DNA from: Betaproteobacteria bacterium Ga0077527
Lineage (GTDB): Bacteria > Pseudomonadota > Gammaproteobacteria > Burkholderiales > SG8-41
DNA: 64,000 nucleotides
Assembly: GCA_001464815.1 (NCBI GenBank)
Contig: LNDW01000016.1
Span: 1-64,000, forward strand
Reading direction: 5' to 3'
The notes beneath the pieces are model-generated. The model was not told where the DNA came from. It did not search any database and was given only the letters and a program-made list of their open reading frames with translations. A program made the translations under genes and the position numbers. Positions 42,845-52,325 of this stretch are shown here, piece by piece; the stretch's first letter is position 1, and each line of letters begins with the position of its first letter.

Positions 42845-43813
42845 TCACTGCTTGCTTGCAACCTCCGCCAGCACCTTGGCGTAGAGTTTTTCTTCACTGT
42901 CAATGAACGCGGCCAGGTTGGGACCAACAATCCATTCCTCAACCAGGCCGTTCTGCCGGACGTAGTTTTTCCACTCCGGCGTCTGGCGTGTTCGCTCCAT
43001 TGCCGCAACGTAAAAATTCACTGCATCCTGGGAAATGCCAGGTGGCGCCACAAGACCGCGGAACTGCTTGAGCACGCGGAACTTGTAGCCCAGTGATGCA
43101 AAGGTCGGCAGCCCGGGGTATTGCTCCGCGGGATACAGGCTGGCCAGCGGACGCAGACGTCCGGTCTTGACATGCTGATCCGCTTCGGAGGGCTGCTCCA
43201 GCACGAAATGTACATGGCCGCCGAGGAGGGCAACCACGGCTTCGGCGCTGGAACGGAAGGGAGTGTAGGAAAACTCAACGCCCTTTTCGCGGGCGAGATC
43301 ACGGCCGGCGATGGAAGGAGGCGCTCCGAAACCGCCGCCGCCCTGCAATACCGCCCGTGGTTTCTGACGGGCACCTGCGATCATGTCATTCAGGGTTTTC
43401 CAGGGCAATCCGGCATGCACATACAACACCATCGGCTCGACCACGGTGATCGCGATCGGCGTGAAACTCTTGACTGTGACATCCGACTTGGCATTCAGCG
43501 GGGCAACGATCAGTTGTGGCGAAAACCCGAACAGGACATTGGGATTGCCCTTGCTTTGAACCGCGACATGACGGCGAGCGCGATCGCCCCCCGCACCGCT
43601 CATATTCTCGACGGTGATACGGGATGACACAATTTTGTTTTTCTCCCATGCCGCGGCCACCTGCCGCAGGTACATGTCGACACCAGAACCGGGTCCAGCG
43701 TGGGTAACCAGGGCAAGCCGGTCGCCAGGCGTCCACTCTGCGGCGTATGCCGGCAACGCGAAACAGAGGACCAGTGCCAGCAATGGGCAAAGCCGCAACT
43801 TCAGCAAATGCAT
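42845..43813 (-). CDS. Bug/TctC family substrate-binding protein (with TctA/TctB)
   Basis: Signal peptide; GDRLALVTHAGPGSGVDMYLRQVAAAWEKNKIVSSRITVENMSGAGGDRARR; same strand as TctAB. Confidence 0.9.
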   Translation of the reverse strand: MHLLKLRLCPLLALVLCFALPAYAAEWTPGDRLALVTHAGPGSGVDMYLRQVAAAWEKNKIVSSRITVENMSGAGGDRARRHVAVQSKGNPNVLFGFSPQLIVAPLNAKSDVTVKSFTPIAITVVEPMVLYVHAGLPWKTLNDMIAGARQKPRAVLQGGGGFGAPPSIAGRDLAREKGVEFSYTPFRSSAEAVVALLGGHVHFVLEQPSEADQHVKTGRLRPLASLYPAEQYPGLPTFASLGYKFRVLKQFRGLVAPPGISQDAVNFYVAAMERTRQTPEWKNYVRQNGLVEEWIVGPNLAAFIDSEEKLYAKVLAEVASKQ

Positions 43814-43843
43814 GTCTCCTCCTCAGCAGACGTTTCAAGGGCC

Positions 43844-43871
43844 GGGTTTTGTCACCGGGGTTTTGTCACCG
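43844..43871. repeat. Perfect 14 bp tandem duplication GGGTTTTGTCACCG x2
   Basis: 43844-43857 and 43858-43871 identical, followed by a degenerate partial copy (tgtttttgtgcac). Confidence 0.9.
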
Positions 43872-43906
43872 TGTTTTTGTGCACTGTATTCATCCGGCAA
43901 CCATAG

Positions 43907-43923
43907 AACAAATATTTTTTGTT
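43907..43923. promoter_or_regulatory. Candidate LysR-type dyad AACAAAtatttTTTGTT
   Basis: Perfect 6 bp half-sites in the divergent LysR/Bug intergenic region. Confidence 0.5.
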
Positions 43924-43934
43924 TATTAAAATAA

Positions 43935-44891
43935 TTGATGGCATCTATGTACAGGAGAGACCGGATCGTGGAGCTTCGTCATCTGCATTACTTTCTGAAA
44001 ATCGCCGAAACAGAGAGCTTCACCCAGGCGGCCGTCCTGCTGCGGGTGACCCAGCCCACTCTGTCCCACCAAATCCGCCAACTGGAACAGGAAATCGGGA
44101 CACCATTGTTCGACCGTATTGGCCGCAGCATCCGCATCACTCAGGCCGGACGGGTCATGCGCGACCATGCGGAGCGTGCATTGCGTGAATTGGATTCCGG
44201 TCTCGCCTCGGTCACCGCGCTCGATGAACTGGTTCACGGCAGCCTGCGCTTGGGGGTGTTCCGCACCTTCGGCAATTCGCCATTGCCGGGTGTACTTGCT
44301 GAATTTCACAACAGCCACCCGGGCATACAGATTTCAGTGCTGGAAATGTCGCTATTAGCGATGGAGGAGGGGCTTATCAGCGGCAGTATCGACCTTGCCA
44401 TCACGACCTACCTGCCGGCCACGTCGACCCAGTTGGCATCAGAACCCCTGTTCAGTGAACAGCTGGTTCTGGCTGTTGGTGGCAAGCATGAATTTCACGG
44501 ACGTTCCAGCCTCACAATGGAGAAGCTTTCGGGAGTGAAACTGATCCTTCGTCCTGCAGGTGCACCATCGCGACGGCTGATCGAGCAGTGTTTTGCATCA
44601 CGCAGGCTGAAACCCCTTGTCGTCATGGAAACCAACAGTGGCGAGGCGGCATTGGCTACTGTCCGGCGCAGCGGACTCGCCACCATCTGCGCGGCACGCG
44701 CTCTTGCGGATGCGAGAGGATTATCCGCAGTGCGGATCGAGGCCCCGGAATTGCGTCGCCACGGCGCGATACTCTGGCACCGCAATCGTCATCGACCCAA
44801 GGCTGCCGTGATATTCGCGGAAATGGCCAAACAAGCCTATCCACCGGCCAGGACAGCCAAATCGGCTCGGATGCACCAGAAGCCACGCTAA
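43935..44891 (+). CDS. LysR-family transcriptional regulator
   Basis: VELRHLHYFLKIAETESFTQAAVLLRVTQPTLSHQIRQLEQEIGTPLFDRIGRSIRITQAG. Confidence 0.96.
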   Translation: MMASMYRRDRIVELRHLHYFLKIAETESFTQAAVLLRVTQPTLSHQIRQLEQEIGTPLFDRIGRSIRITQAGRVMRDHAERALRELDSGLASVTALDELVHGSLRLGVFRTFGNSPLPGVLAEFHNSHPGIQISVLEMSLLAMEEGLISGSIDLAITTYLPATSTQLASEPLFSEQLVLAVGGKHEFHGRSSLTMEKLSGVKLILRPAGAPSRRLIEQCFASRRLKPLVVMETNSGEAALATVRRSGLATICAARALADARGLSAVRIEAPELRRHGAILWHRNRHRPKAAVIFAEMAKQAYPPARTAKSARMHQKPR

Positions 44892-45811
44892 TGGATAATT
44901 GTCGGATCCGAATTACACCCGAACTCACTGCCGCCATGACTGAATGCCAACCCGCCATCCTGCAAGCCGTGCCTCCGCTGGCGCGCTACGTCACCTATAC
45001 CCTGCTGCCCGGCACTGATCCCGCGGTCAGCCTGCGCGCACTGGCGAAACTGGTGGATGGCGAACACACCGTGGCCGGGCTCGGCTTTTCGCTGACTTCG
45101 ATGCTGGGCCATGAAATCGAAGGCCTGCGCCCCTTTCCCGAATTCAGCGGCTTCGGCCTCGACGTTCCCTCGACACCTGCGGCACTGTGGCTGTGGCTGC
45201 GCGGCAAGGATGCCGGCGAGCTGTTTCACCGCCAGCGCGAAATCGATGCCGAGATCAGCGGAGCTTTCCGCAAGACCCAGTTGATCGACGCCTTCAAGCA
45301 CGGCAGCGGCCGCGACATCACCGGGTATGAAGACGGCACCGAAAACCCCAGGGGCAAAAAAGCGGTGGCAGCCGCCGTGAGTTCGGTCAAAGGCATCGCC
45401 GGCTCGAGCTTTGTCGCCGTGCAGCAGTGGGAACACGACCTGGCGCGCTTCAACGCGATGCCGCAGACCGGGCGCGACCACTGCATCGGCCGCCGCCTCT
45501 CGGACAACGAGGAAATCGACGACGCGCCGGAATCGGCGCACGTCAAACGCACCGCGCAGGAAAGTTTTGATCCGGAAGCCTTTGTCGTGCGCCGCTCGAT
45601 GCCGTGGACCGAGGGCACACGCTGCGGACTTGTGTTCACCGCCTTTGGCAGTTCGCTGGACGCCTTCGAGGCGCAGCTGCGGCGCATGCTCGGCGTCGAG
45701 GACGGCACCACCGACGCGCTGTTCAAGTTCACCCGGCCGCTGACCGGCGCCTACTTCTGGTGCCCGCCAATCAAGGGCGGCAGGCTCGACCTGTCGGCGC
45801 TGGGGCTGTAA
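44891..45811 (+). CDS. Dyp-type peroxidase
   Basis: GYEDGTENPRGKKAVAAA (GxxDG motif), VQQWEHDLARFNAM, GRRLSDNEEIDDAPESAHVKR; ATG overlaps the LysR stop by 1 nt. Confidence 0.94.
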   Translation: MDNCRIRITPELTAAMTECQPAILQAVPPLARYVTYTLLPGTDPAVSLRALAKLVDGEHTVAGLGFSLTSMLGHEIEGLRPFPEFSGFGLDVPSTPAALWLWLRGKDAGELFHRQREIDAEISGAFRKTQLIDAFKHGSGRDITGYEDGTENPRGKKAVAAAVSSVKGIAGSSFVAVQQWEHDLARFNAMPQTGRDHCIGRRLSDNEEIDDAPESAHVKRTAQESFDPEAFVVRRSMPWTEGTRCGLVFTAFGSSLDAFEAQLRRMLGVEDGTTDALFKFTRPLTGAYFWCPPIKGGRLDLSALGL

Positions 45812-45814
45812 CCC

Positions 45815-47167
45815 TCAGCGGAAGTTGGCCACCTGCCGTGCCTCGCCGGCAAGGCGCAGGATGTGCATGCCGAGACCGTGGCGGTCGACGATGTAGATGT
45901 AGCCGCGGTCGTCGACCTCGACATTGTTGGTGGTCACCGCGCGCCCCTTGGCTTCAGGCACGTAATACGCAATCTCCCGCGGCTTGTATGGATCGCGGAT
46001 ATCAAGCGCACGCACGCCGGCGTTGAAATGGGCGATGAACAGGATGCGCCGGTAATAGATGTCGTTGAAGCTTTCCTGCGAGGCATGGGCGCCGATGCGC
46101 CCGGGCCGCGCGCAGAAATTGCCGGGCTTGGGATCAAAGGCCCAGGTCGAGGCGACCACGGGTTTTGATTCATCGGTCACATCGATCATCCACACCTTCT
46201 GCTGCGCGCCGACGCAGCCATCGGCCAGCGCCTCGTTGATGACCGCGACAAAATCGCGCTGCGTGCTGCGTCCCTCAGTACCGCGTCCATCAGCGCCGCG
46301 CACGGTCATGCCCGGCAGCGGAAACACGGTGTGGGCACCATAGTTGGGATCGAGGTCAAAACGCCCGCGCTGCGGCGCAAGCAGGTTGTCACGGGTCGGC
46401 GTTTTTTCGCCCTTGAGCAGCGCTTCGCGATCAACAATCTGCAGAATGCCGCCGCTCGAGGTGCCGTGACCGAAATAGACGCGGTTGCTGCGCGGTCCGG
46501 TGGAGATGGCGCCGTGCAGGCCGGTGGGCACCGCGCCGCCGGCACCCGGCTCCTGCCCGGGCAAACCAAAATCACGGATATGCCGCGGTTTTGCCGGATC
46601 GGAGAGATCGTAAACCTGCGTCATGCGCCAGGTGCGCCAGCCGGGCACGCCAGAAACGAGATAGGCAATGCCGGTGTCGCACTCCCACCAGTTCTTGTGC
46701 GTGCCGCGCAGGCCGTCGGCAACCACCGTCACCCGCCGCGGCGCGGCGGGCTGGGTGACATCCCAGATTTCGTGGGCGGTATGTCCATACGAACGCAGGA
46801 GATAGACACGGTCACGCGCCGCGCGCGGCAGCTCGCTGCCCTTGCAGATACGCGCCATCTGCGCTTCGCCGCCGGGCGGTCCCGGGATGTGGTGCAGGGT
46901 CTGCGGTTTTGCGGGATCGGTGACATCAATCAGCAGCGAGCCATTGTCCTCGCGCTGCCCGGTCAGCGGATTCAAAGCGCTGCCCGCATGCAGGCCGATG
47001 GTGGCGATCCAGCGGCCGTTGTGTTCATGAATCACCGGCTGGTAGGCACCGCGGCCCTGCAGGTCATGGAAACCGGCGAGCGCCATGTCGCGCGATTCCG
47101 CTGCGAGCAGCGGCGTCGGCAGCAGCCCGCCGAGCACGGCCGCCAGCAGCACCGGAGCGAGGCGCAT
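45815..47167 (-). CDS. Secreted LVIVD-type beta-propeller protein
   Basis: Signal peptide MRLAPVLLAAVLGGLLPTPLLAA; repeated V(Y/W)D(L/V)(S/T)DPAKP motifs. Confidence 0.8.
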   Translation of the reverse strand: MRLAPVLLAAVLGGLLPTPLLAAESRDMALAGFHDLQGRGAYQPVIHEHNGRWIATIGLHAGSALNPLTGQREDNGSLLIDVTDPAKPQTLHHIPGPPGGEAQMARICKGSELPRAARDRVYLLRSYGHTAHEIWDVTQPAAPRRVTVVADGLRGTHKNWWECDTGIAYLVSGVPGWRTWRMTQVYDLSDPAKPRHIRDFGLPGQEPGAGGAVPTGLHGAISTGPRSNRVYFGHGTSSGGILQIVDREALLKGEKTPTRDNLLAPQRGRFDLDPNYGAHTVFPLPGMTVRGADGRGTEGRSTQRDFVAVINEALADGCVGAQQKVWMIDVTDESKPVVASTWAFDPKPGNFCARPGRIGAHASQESFNDIYYRRILFIAHFNAGVRALDIRDPYKPREIAYYVPEAKGRAVTTNNVEVDDRGYIYIVDRHGLGMHILRLAGEARQVANFR

Positions 47168-47562
47168 CAGTCCGCGGTGACCTGCTTCCAATAGCTGTCC
47201 TTGGTGGCGATCAGGCCGTCGCGCAGGGTGTAGATGTCGCAACCGCGCAGGTCGATCGCGGCACCGTCGCTGCGCCGGATGGCGGTCATGCGGAAGGTGC
47301 CGACGACAAATTCACCGGCGGCAAACACCTGCGCCTCGGTGAAGCGCACGCCGTCGAGCTCCTGCGCGCGTTCGGCCAGCGCCACGCGTAATGCTTCGCG
47401 GCCCTCGACAATGCGGCCATGCGGCGCATCGGGGCCACGCGCCATGATCCAGCGAAAGTCCGGCGTGACGCAGGCGAGGATGCCTTCGACATCCGCGGCA
47501 TTGAAGGCCTTGCCGAAGCGGCGGAACAGCGCCTGCAGCCCGGCATCCAGCGGCGCGCTCAT
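47167..47562 (-). CDS. SnoaL/NTF2-like nuclear transport factor 2 fold protein
   Basis: FRRFGKAFNAADVEGILACVTPDFRWIMARGPDAPHGRIVEGREALRVALAERA. Confidence 0.82.
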   Translation of the reverse strand: MSAPLDAGLQALFRRFGKAFNAADVEGILACVTPDFRWIMARGPDAPHGRIVEGREALRVALAERAQELDGVRFTEAQVFAAGEFVVGTFRMTAIRRSDGAAIDLRGCDIYTLRDGLIATKDSYWKQVTAD

Positions 47563-47990
47563 GAATCACCCAACAGCTTGCGCATCGTGTCCGGCAGCGG
47601 CACCGATTTCTGCTGCGTCATGTCATACCACACCAGTGTGGCATAACCTTCACCGCACAGCACATCGGCCTCGACATGGCGCAGCCGGTAGTGGGTCTGC
47701 ACGCTGCTGCGCCCGAGTTTGCCGGCATGCAGCGAAACCTCGACGCTCGCCGGATATTCCAGCGGGCGGTGGTAATGGCAGGCGGCATTGAGCAGTACGA
47801 TCACCGGGTGCGGCGGCACTGTCGGGATGCCGAGGCCGGACACCCAGCGCATGCGGGTTTCTTCCATGAACCTGAAAAAACCGGTGTTGTTGACATGACC
47901 CTCGGCGTCCATGTCGCCCCAGCGCACGGGGATGACTGTGGTGAATACCGGCGGGTTGAGCGGTGCGTCTTCCTGAATGACCTTGATCAT
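47559..47990 (-). CDS. Acyl-CoA thioesterase, 4HBT/YbgC-like
   Basis: TTVIPVRWGDMDAEGHVNNTGFFRFMEETRMRWV hot-dog signature. Confidence 0.92.
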   Translation of the reverse strand: MIKVIQEDAPLNPPVFTTVIPVRWGDMDAEGHVNNTGFFRFMEETRMRWVSGLGIPTVPPHPVIVLLNAACHYHRPLEYPASVEVSLHAGKLGRSSVQTHYRLRHVEADVLCGEGYATLVWYDMTQQKSVPLPDTMRKLLGDS

Positions 47991-48030
47991 CAAGCATTCC
48001 GTTTGGCACATAACCCCGGAAAAACCGCGA

Positions 48031-48115
48031 CTGTCATTCCGGCGTACGCCGGAATCCGGAAATGCAGCAAAGAAAATCTCCTGGATTCCGGAGCGCTGCG
48101 CGTCCGGAATGACAG
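48031..48115. repeat. Inverted REP-like element (ctgtcattccggcgtacgccggaatcc / ggattccggagcgctgcgcgtccggaatgacag)
   Basis: Outer arms are inverted complements, each arm containing its own internal dyad. Confidence 0.8.
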
Positions 48116-48128
48116 CACAGAACCGGTC

Positions 48129-49325
48129 TCAGACGACGTTGCGCTTGTGCAGGTCGGCGATGTCACCGTCACGGTAGCCCAGTTCGCGCAGGATCTCGTC
48201 GGTGTGCTGGCCACAGTCCGGGGTTGCACTGCGGATTTCATGCGGCGTACGCGACAGGCGGAACGGCTGGTTGACCACGGCGACGTCGCCGACGCCGGGG
48301 ATGTGCAGCGGCGCCGCCATCTGGTTGTACTGCACCTGGGGATCGGCGAAGACCTCGTCCATCTTGTAAATCGGGCCACCGGCGACACCGCACTCCTCAA
48401 AGCGCGCGGTCCAGTGGGCCTTGTCCTTCTGGACCATCAGCGCCTGCAGTTCCTTGTTCAGCGCGGCGCGGTTCTTCGAGCGCGCGGCGCGGTCCTTGTA
48501 TTCAGGCTTCTCGTTGAGGCCCTCGGCACCAAGCGCCTTGCACAGCCGGGCGAACATCTCGTTGTCGCCGGCGGCAATGTTCATGTAACCGTCGCTGGTC
48601 TGGAACACACCGGTCGGGATCGAGGTCGGATGGTCATTGCCGGCCTGCTCGGGCACTTCGTGGTCAACGGTCCAGCGCGCGGCCTGGAAGTCGAGCAGCG
48701 CGATCATCGCGTTGAGCAGCGACACTTCGATCCATTGACCTTCACCCGAGGCTTCGCGCTCGAGCAGCGCGGTCATGATGCCCAGCGCGCAGTACAGGCC
48801 GGCGGCCGAATCCGACACCGCGCAGCCGGCGCGCATCGGGCCCCGGCCCGGCTCGCCGGTGATCGCCATCAGCCCGCCCATGCCCTGGGTGACCTGGTCG
48901 AAGCCCGGGCGCTTGGCATAGGGGCCGCTTTGGCCGAAGCCGGAAATGCTGGCGAGGATGATCTTCTTGTTGACCTTCTTCAGCGACTCGTAATCAATGC
49001 CGAGGCGGAACTTGACGTCGGGGCGGTAGTTCTCGGCCACCACATCGGACTTCTCGGCGAGCTTCATGAAAATCTTCAGGCCGTCCGGATCCTTCAGATT
49101 CAGCGTGAAACCGCGCTTGTTGCGGTGCAGGTTCTGGAAGTCGGCGCCGGTGCGCTTGCCGCCCCAGCCGTCGGAGAGGTTGAGCCCCGGCGGGGTCTCG
49201 ATCTTGATCACGTCGGCGCCCCAGTCGGCGAGCTGGCGCACGGCCGTCGGGCCGGAACGCACGCGGGTGAGGTCGATGACACGGAAGCGCGACAGCGGGC
49301 CGCGGCGTTGGGTGGAAGCAGTCAT
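48129..49325 (-). CDS. Family III CoA-transferase (CaiB/BaiF/formyl-CoA transferase-like)
   Basis: RVIDLTRVRSGPTAVRQLADWGADVIKIETPPG, NLHRNKRGFTLNLKDPDG, ASISGFGQSGPYAKRPGFDQVTQGMGGLMAITGEP. Confidence 0.95.
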   Translation of the reverse strand: MTASTQRRGPLSRFRVIDLTRVRSGPTAVRQLADWGADVIKIETPPGLNLSDGWGGKRTGADFQNLHRNKRGFTLNLKDPDGLKIFMKLAEKSDVVAENYRPDVKFRLGIDYESLKKVNKKIILASISGFGQSGPYAKRPGFDQVTQGMGGLMAITGEPGRGPMRAGCAVSDSAAGLYCALGIMTALLEREASGEGQWIEVSLLNAMIALLDFQAARWTVDHEVPEQAGNDHPTSIPTGVFQTSDGYMNIAAGDNEMFARLCKALGAEGLNEKPEYKDRAARSKNRAALNKELQALMVQKDKAHWTARFEECGVAGGPIYKMDEVFADPQVQYNQMAAPLHIPGVGDVAVVNQPFRLSRTPHEIRSATPDCGQHTDEILRELGYRDGDIADLHKRNVV

Positions 49326-49484
49326 GGCAAATCTCTCTGTCTATTCTCTGTTTATTCGAGATAACTGGTGAACCAGGTGCCGGAACAGGCCGGCGGCGCG
49401 GGATTCCGCGCTGGGGAACCGGAGTTTCGCATAAAAAGGCCCGGCTTTGGCCGCGCATCCGGAGTGGTGCTATAGAATCCTGCC

Positions 49485-50975
49485 ATGAATGCCCCTGTGC
49501 AGAAAATGCCGGTTGACCTTGAACGCCAGCGCGCGGTCTGCTCCGCTCTGCGTGCCTTCATGCCGGCGCAGAACGTACTGTTCGAGCGCGAGGACGTGAC
49601 GCCGTACGAATGCGACGGGCTTTCCGCCTATCGCCAGGTGCCGATGGTGGTGGCGCTGCCCGAAAACGAGGAACAGGTCTGCGCGATCCTCGAAGCCTGC
49701 CACCAGATGCGTGTGCCGGTCACCGCGCGCGGCGCCGGCACCGGCCTGTCCGGCGGCGCGCTGCCGCTGGGCAACGGCGTGCTGCTGTCGCTGGCCAAGC
49801 TGATGAAAATCGTCGCCATCGACCCGCTTGCGCGCTGCGCCCGCGTGCAGCCCGGCGTGCGCAACGCGGCGATTTCCGAAGCCGTGGCAGCCCTGGGCCT
49901 GTATTACGCGCCGGACCCCTCGAGCCAGATCGCCTGCTCCATCGGCGGCAACGTCGCCGAGAATTCCGGCGGCGTGCACTGTCTGAAGTACGGCCTCACC
50001 GTGCACAACATCCTGAAAATCCGCGTCGCCACCATCGAGGGGGAAATCATCGAACTCGGCGGTGGCGGGCTGGATGCCGCGGGTTACGACCTGCTGGCAC
50101 TGATGACCGGTTCCGAAGGCCTGCTCGGCGTGGTCACCGAAATCACCGTAAAGCTGCTGCCCCGCCCCGAATGTGCCCAGGTCGTACTTGCCGCCTTCGA
50201 TGATGTCGGTCGCGCCGGCCAGGCAGTGGCCAATGTGATTGCCGCAGGCATCATTCCCGCAGGCATGGAAATGATGGACCAGCCGGCGACCATGGCGGTG
50301 GAACCCTTCGTCAAGGCGGGCTACCCCACCGACGCCGCCGGCATCCTGCTCTGCGAATCCGACGGCACCCGCGAGGAAGTGACCGAGGAAATCGCGCGCA
50401 TCGAAAAAATCATGTCCGACAGCGGCGCCCACCTGGTGCGTGTTTCGCAGGACGAAGCCGAGCGCTTGCGCTTCTGGGCCGGCCGCAAGGCCGCATTCCC
50501 CGCGGTAGGCCGGCTCTCGCCTGACTACTACTGCATGGACGGCACCATCCCGCGCAAACGGCTGGCAGAGGTGCTGCGCGGCATCACCGAGATGGAAAAA
50601 AAATACGAACTGCGCTGCGCCAACGTGTTTCACGCCGGTGACGGCAACCTGCATCCGCTGATCCTCTACGATGCCAACGATGCCAGCCAGTTGCAGCGAG
50701 CCGAGGATTTCGGCGCCGAGATCCTCAAGCTGTGCATCGACGTCGGCGGCACCATCACCGGCGAGCACGGTGTCGGTGTCGAAAAAATTGACTCAATGTG
50801 TGTGCAGTTCCGAACAGCCGAACTTGAAACCTTCCACGCACTGAAACACGCCTTCGACGAACACGGCCTGCTCAACCCCGGCAAGGCGGTGCCGACACTG
50901 CAGCGCTGCGCGGAGTTCGGTCGCATGCACGTACATGCCGGGCAGGAAAAATTCCCGGAATTACCCAGGTTTTAA
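49485..50975 (+). CDS. glcD: Glycolate oxidase FAD subunit
   Basis: PVTARGAGTGLSGGALPLGNGVLLSLAKLMKI, CSIGGNVAENSGGVHCLKYGLTVHN, HAGDGNLHPLILYD, GGTITGEHGVG; followed by glcE and glcF. Confidence 0.96.
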   Translation: MNAPVQKMPVDLERQRAVCSALRAFMPAQNVLFEREDVTPYECDGLSAYRQVPMVVALPENEEQVCAILEACHQMRVPVTARGAGTGLSGGALPLGNGVLLSLAKLMKIVAIDPLARCARVQPGVRNAAISEAVAALGLYYAPDPSSQIACSIGGNVAENSGGVHCLKYGLTVHNILKIRVATIEGEIIELGGGGLDAAGYDLLALMTGSEGLLGVVTEITVKLLPRPECAQVVLAAFDDVGRAGQAVANVIAAGIIPAGMEMMDQPATMAVEPFVKAGYPTDAAGILLCESDGTREEVTEEIARIEKIMSDSGAHLVRVSQDEAERLRFWAGRKAAFPAVGRLSPDYYCMDGTIPRKRLAEVLRGITEMEKKYELRCANVFHAGDGNLHPLILYDANDASQLQRAEDFGAEILKLCIDVGGTITGEHGVGVEKIDSMCVQFRTAELETFHALKHAFDEHGLLNPGKAVPTLQRCAEFGRMHVHAGQEKFPELPRF

Positions 50976-50987
50976 AAACAACAGCAG

Positions 50988-51086
50988 CCACAGAGGTCAC
51001 AGAGAGCACAGAGGAAATCAAAACCAAAACCTTGGCTTTCAGTTTTTGATCAAGGTTTTTCTCTGTGTCCTCTGTGACCTCTGTGG
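50988..51086. repeat. Long inverted repeat family A, copy 1
   Basis: ccacagaggtcacagagagcacagag (50988-51013) / ctctgtgtcctctgtgacctctgtgg (51061-51086), between glcD and glcE. Confidence 0.93.
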
Positions 51087-51131
51087 CCAAAAAGCTTTTG
51101 CTTCAAATCTTCAGTAATCTCAGTGGCTTAA

Positions 51132-52190
51132 ATGCAGGATTTCATCCAACAACTGTCCGATACCATCCGCGCCGCCGCCGACGCCAGGCGCGCGCTGGCC
51201 ATCCACGGCAGCGGCAGCAAGGCCTTTTATGGCCATGCCGTCAAAGGCGAGGCACTGGTTGTCACCGGTCACCGCGGCATCATCAGCTACGAACCCACCG
51301 AGCTGGTGATCACTGCACGAGCCGGCACGCCGCTTGCCGAGATCGAGTCGGTGATGCGCGAACAGGGCCAGATGCTTGGTTTCGAGCCGCCGCAATTCGC
51401 TGGTGGCGGAACGCTGGGCGGCTGCATCGCCGCCGGACTCTCCGGTCCGCGCCGTGCCGCCGCCGGTTCCGCGCGCGACTTCGTGCTTGGCCTGCGCCTG
51501 CTCGACGGCCGCGGCACCGACCTTGTCTTCGGCGGCCAGGTGATGAAAAACGTCGCCGGCTATGACGTGTCGCGGCTGATCACAGGCTCACTGGGAACGC
51601 TCGGTGTGATCCTCGAAGTCTCGCTGAAGGCTCTGCCGCTGCCGCCAGCCGAGCTGACCTTGGTGCAGGAACATTCGCAGGCCGATGCGCTGCACCTGAT
51701 GAACACCTGGGCCGGAAAACCGTGGCCGATCACCGCCACCTGCCATGCCGGTGGCCGGCTCTACCTGCGGCTGGCCGGTGCCCGGGCCGCGGTAAAGGCT
51801 GCGGCCGCGACACTTGGCGGTGAAACCCTCAATACCGCCGAAACCTTCTGGCGCGATCTGCGCGACCAGCGCCATGCATTTTTTGCCGGCGATGCACCGC
51901 TGTGGCGGCTGTCGCTGCGTTCGACCACGCCGGAGCTCGAACTGCCCGGCGCGCAACTCATCGAATGGGGCGGCGCGCTGCGCTGGCTGCGCGCCGATGT
52001 GGACGCCATGAGTGTGCGCAAGGCGGCACGCGGCGGTGAAGGCCATGCCACGCTGTTCCGCGGCGGCAAGCCCGGCACGGCGGTATTTCATCCGCTGCCC
52101 GCGGCACTGATGAAGCTGCACAGGCGGGTGAAGCTGGCGATGGACCCGGCTGGCATCCTCAATCCGGGCCGGATGTATCCGGAGTTGTAA
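51132..52190 (+). CDS. glcE: Glycolate oxidase subunit (FAD-binding)
   Basis: LAIHGSGSKAFYG, EPTELVITARAGTPLAEIESVMREQGQMLGFEPPQFAGGGTLGGCIAAGLSGPRR. Confidence 0.94.
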   Translation: MQDFIQQLSDTIRAAADARRALAIHGSGSKAFYGHAVKGEALVVTGHRGIISYEPTELVITARAGTPLAEIESVMREQGQMLGFEPPQFAGGGTLGGCIAAGLSGPRRAAAGSARDFVLGLRLLDGRGTDLVFGGQVMKNVAGYDVSRLITGSLGTLGVILEVSLKALPLPPAELTLVQEHSQADALHLMNTWAGKPWPITATCHAGGRLYLRLAGARAAVKAAAATLGGETLNTAETFWRDLRDQRHAFFAGDAPLWRLSLRSTTPELELPGAQLIEWGGALRWLRADVDAMSVRKAARGGEGHATLFRGGKPGTAVFHPLPAALMKLHRRVKLAMDPAGILNPGRMYPEL

Positions 52191-52205
52191 AAATCAAGAA
52201 CATGA

Positions 52206-52304
52206 GCCACAGAGGTCACAGAGAATCTCGATACCCCCTTGAGGGGTACACAGAGGACTGCAAAACCAATCGGTTTTCTCTGTGAACTCTGTGACCTCTG
52301 TGGC
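52206..52304. repeat. Long inverted repeat family A, copy 2
   Basis: gccacagaggtcacagaga / tctctgtgaactctgtgacctctgtggc, with an internal taccccctt-gaggggta hairpin; between glcE and glcF. Confidence 0.92.
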
Positions 52305-52325
52305 TAAAAGGTTTTAAGTTTTTTC

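Noticed and set aside
47676-49364. 562 aa plus-strand ORF, the second longest in the track
   Set aside because: Spans antisense of the thioesterase and CoA-transferase genes and the REP-like intergenic element; shadow ORF.
49470-50768. 432 aa minus-strand ORF
   Set aside because: Antisense to glcD; no domain and biased composition.
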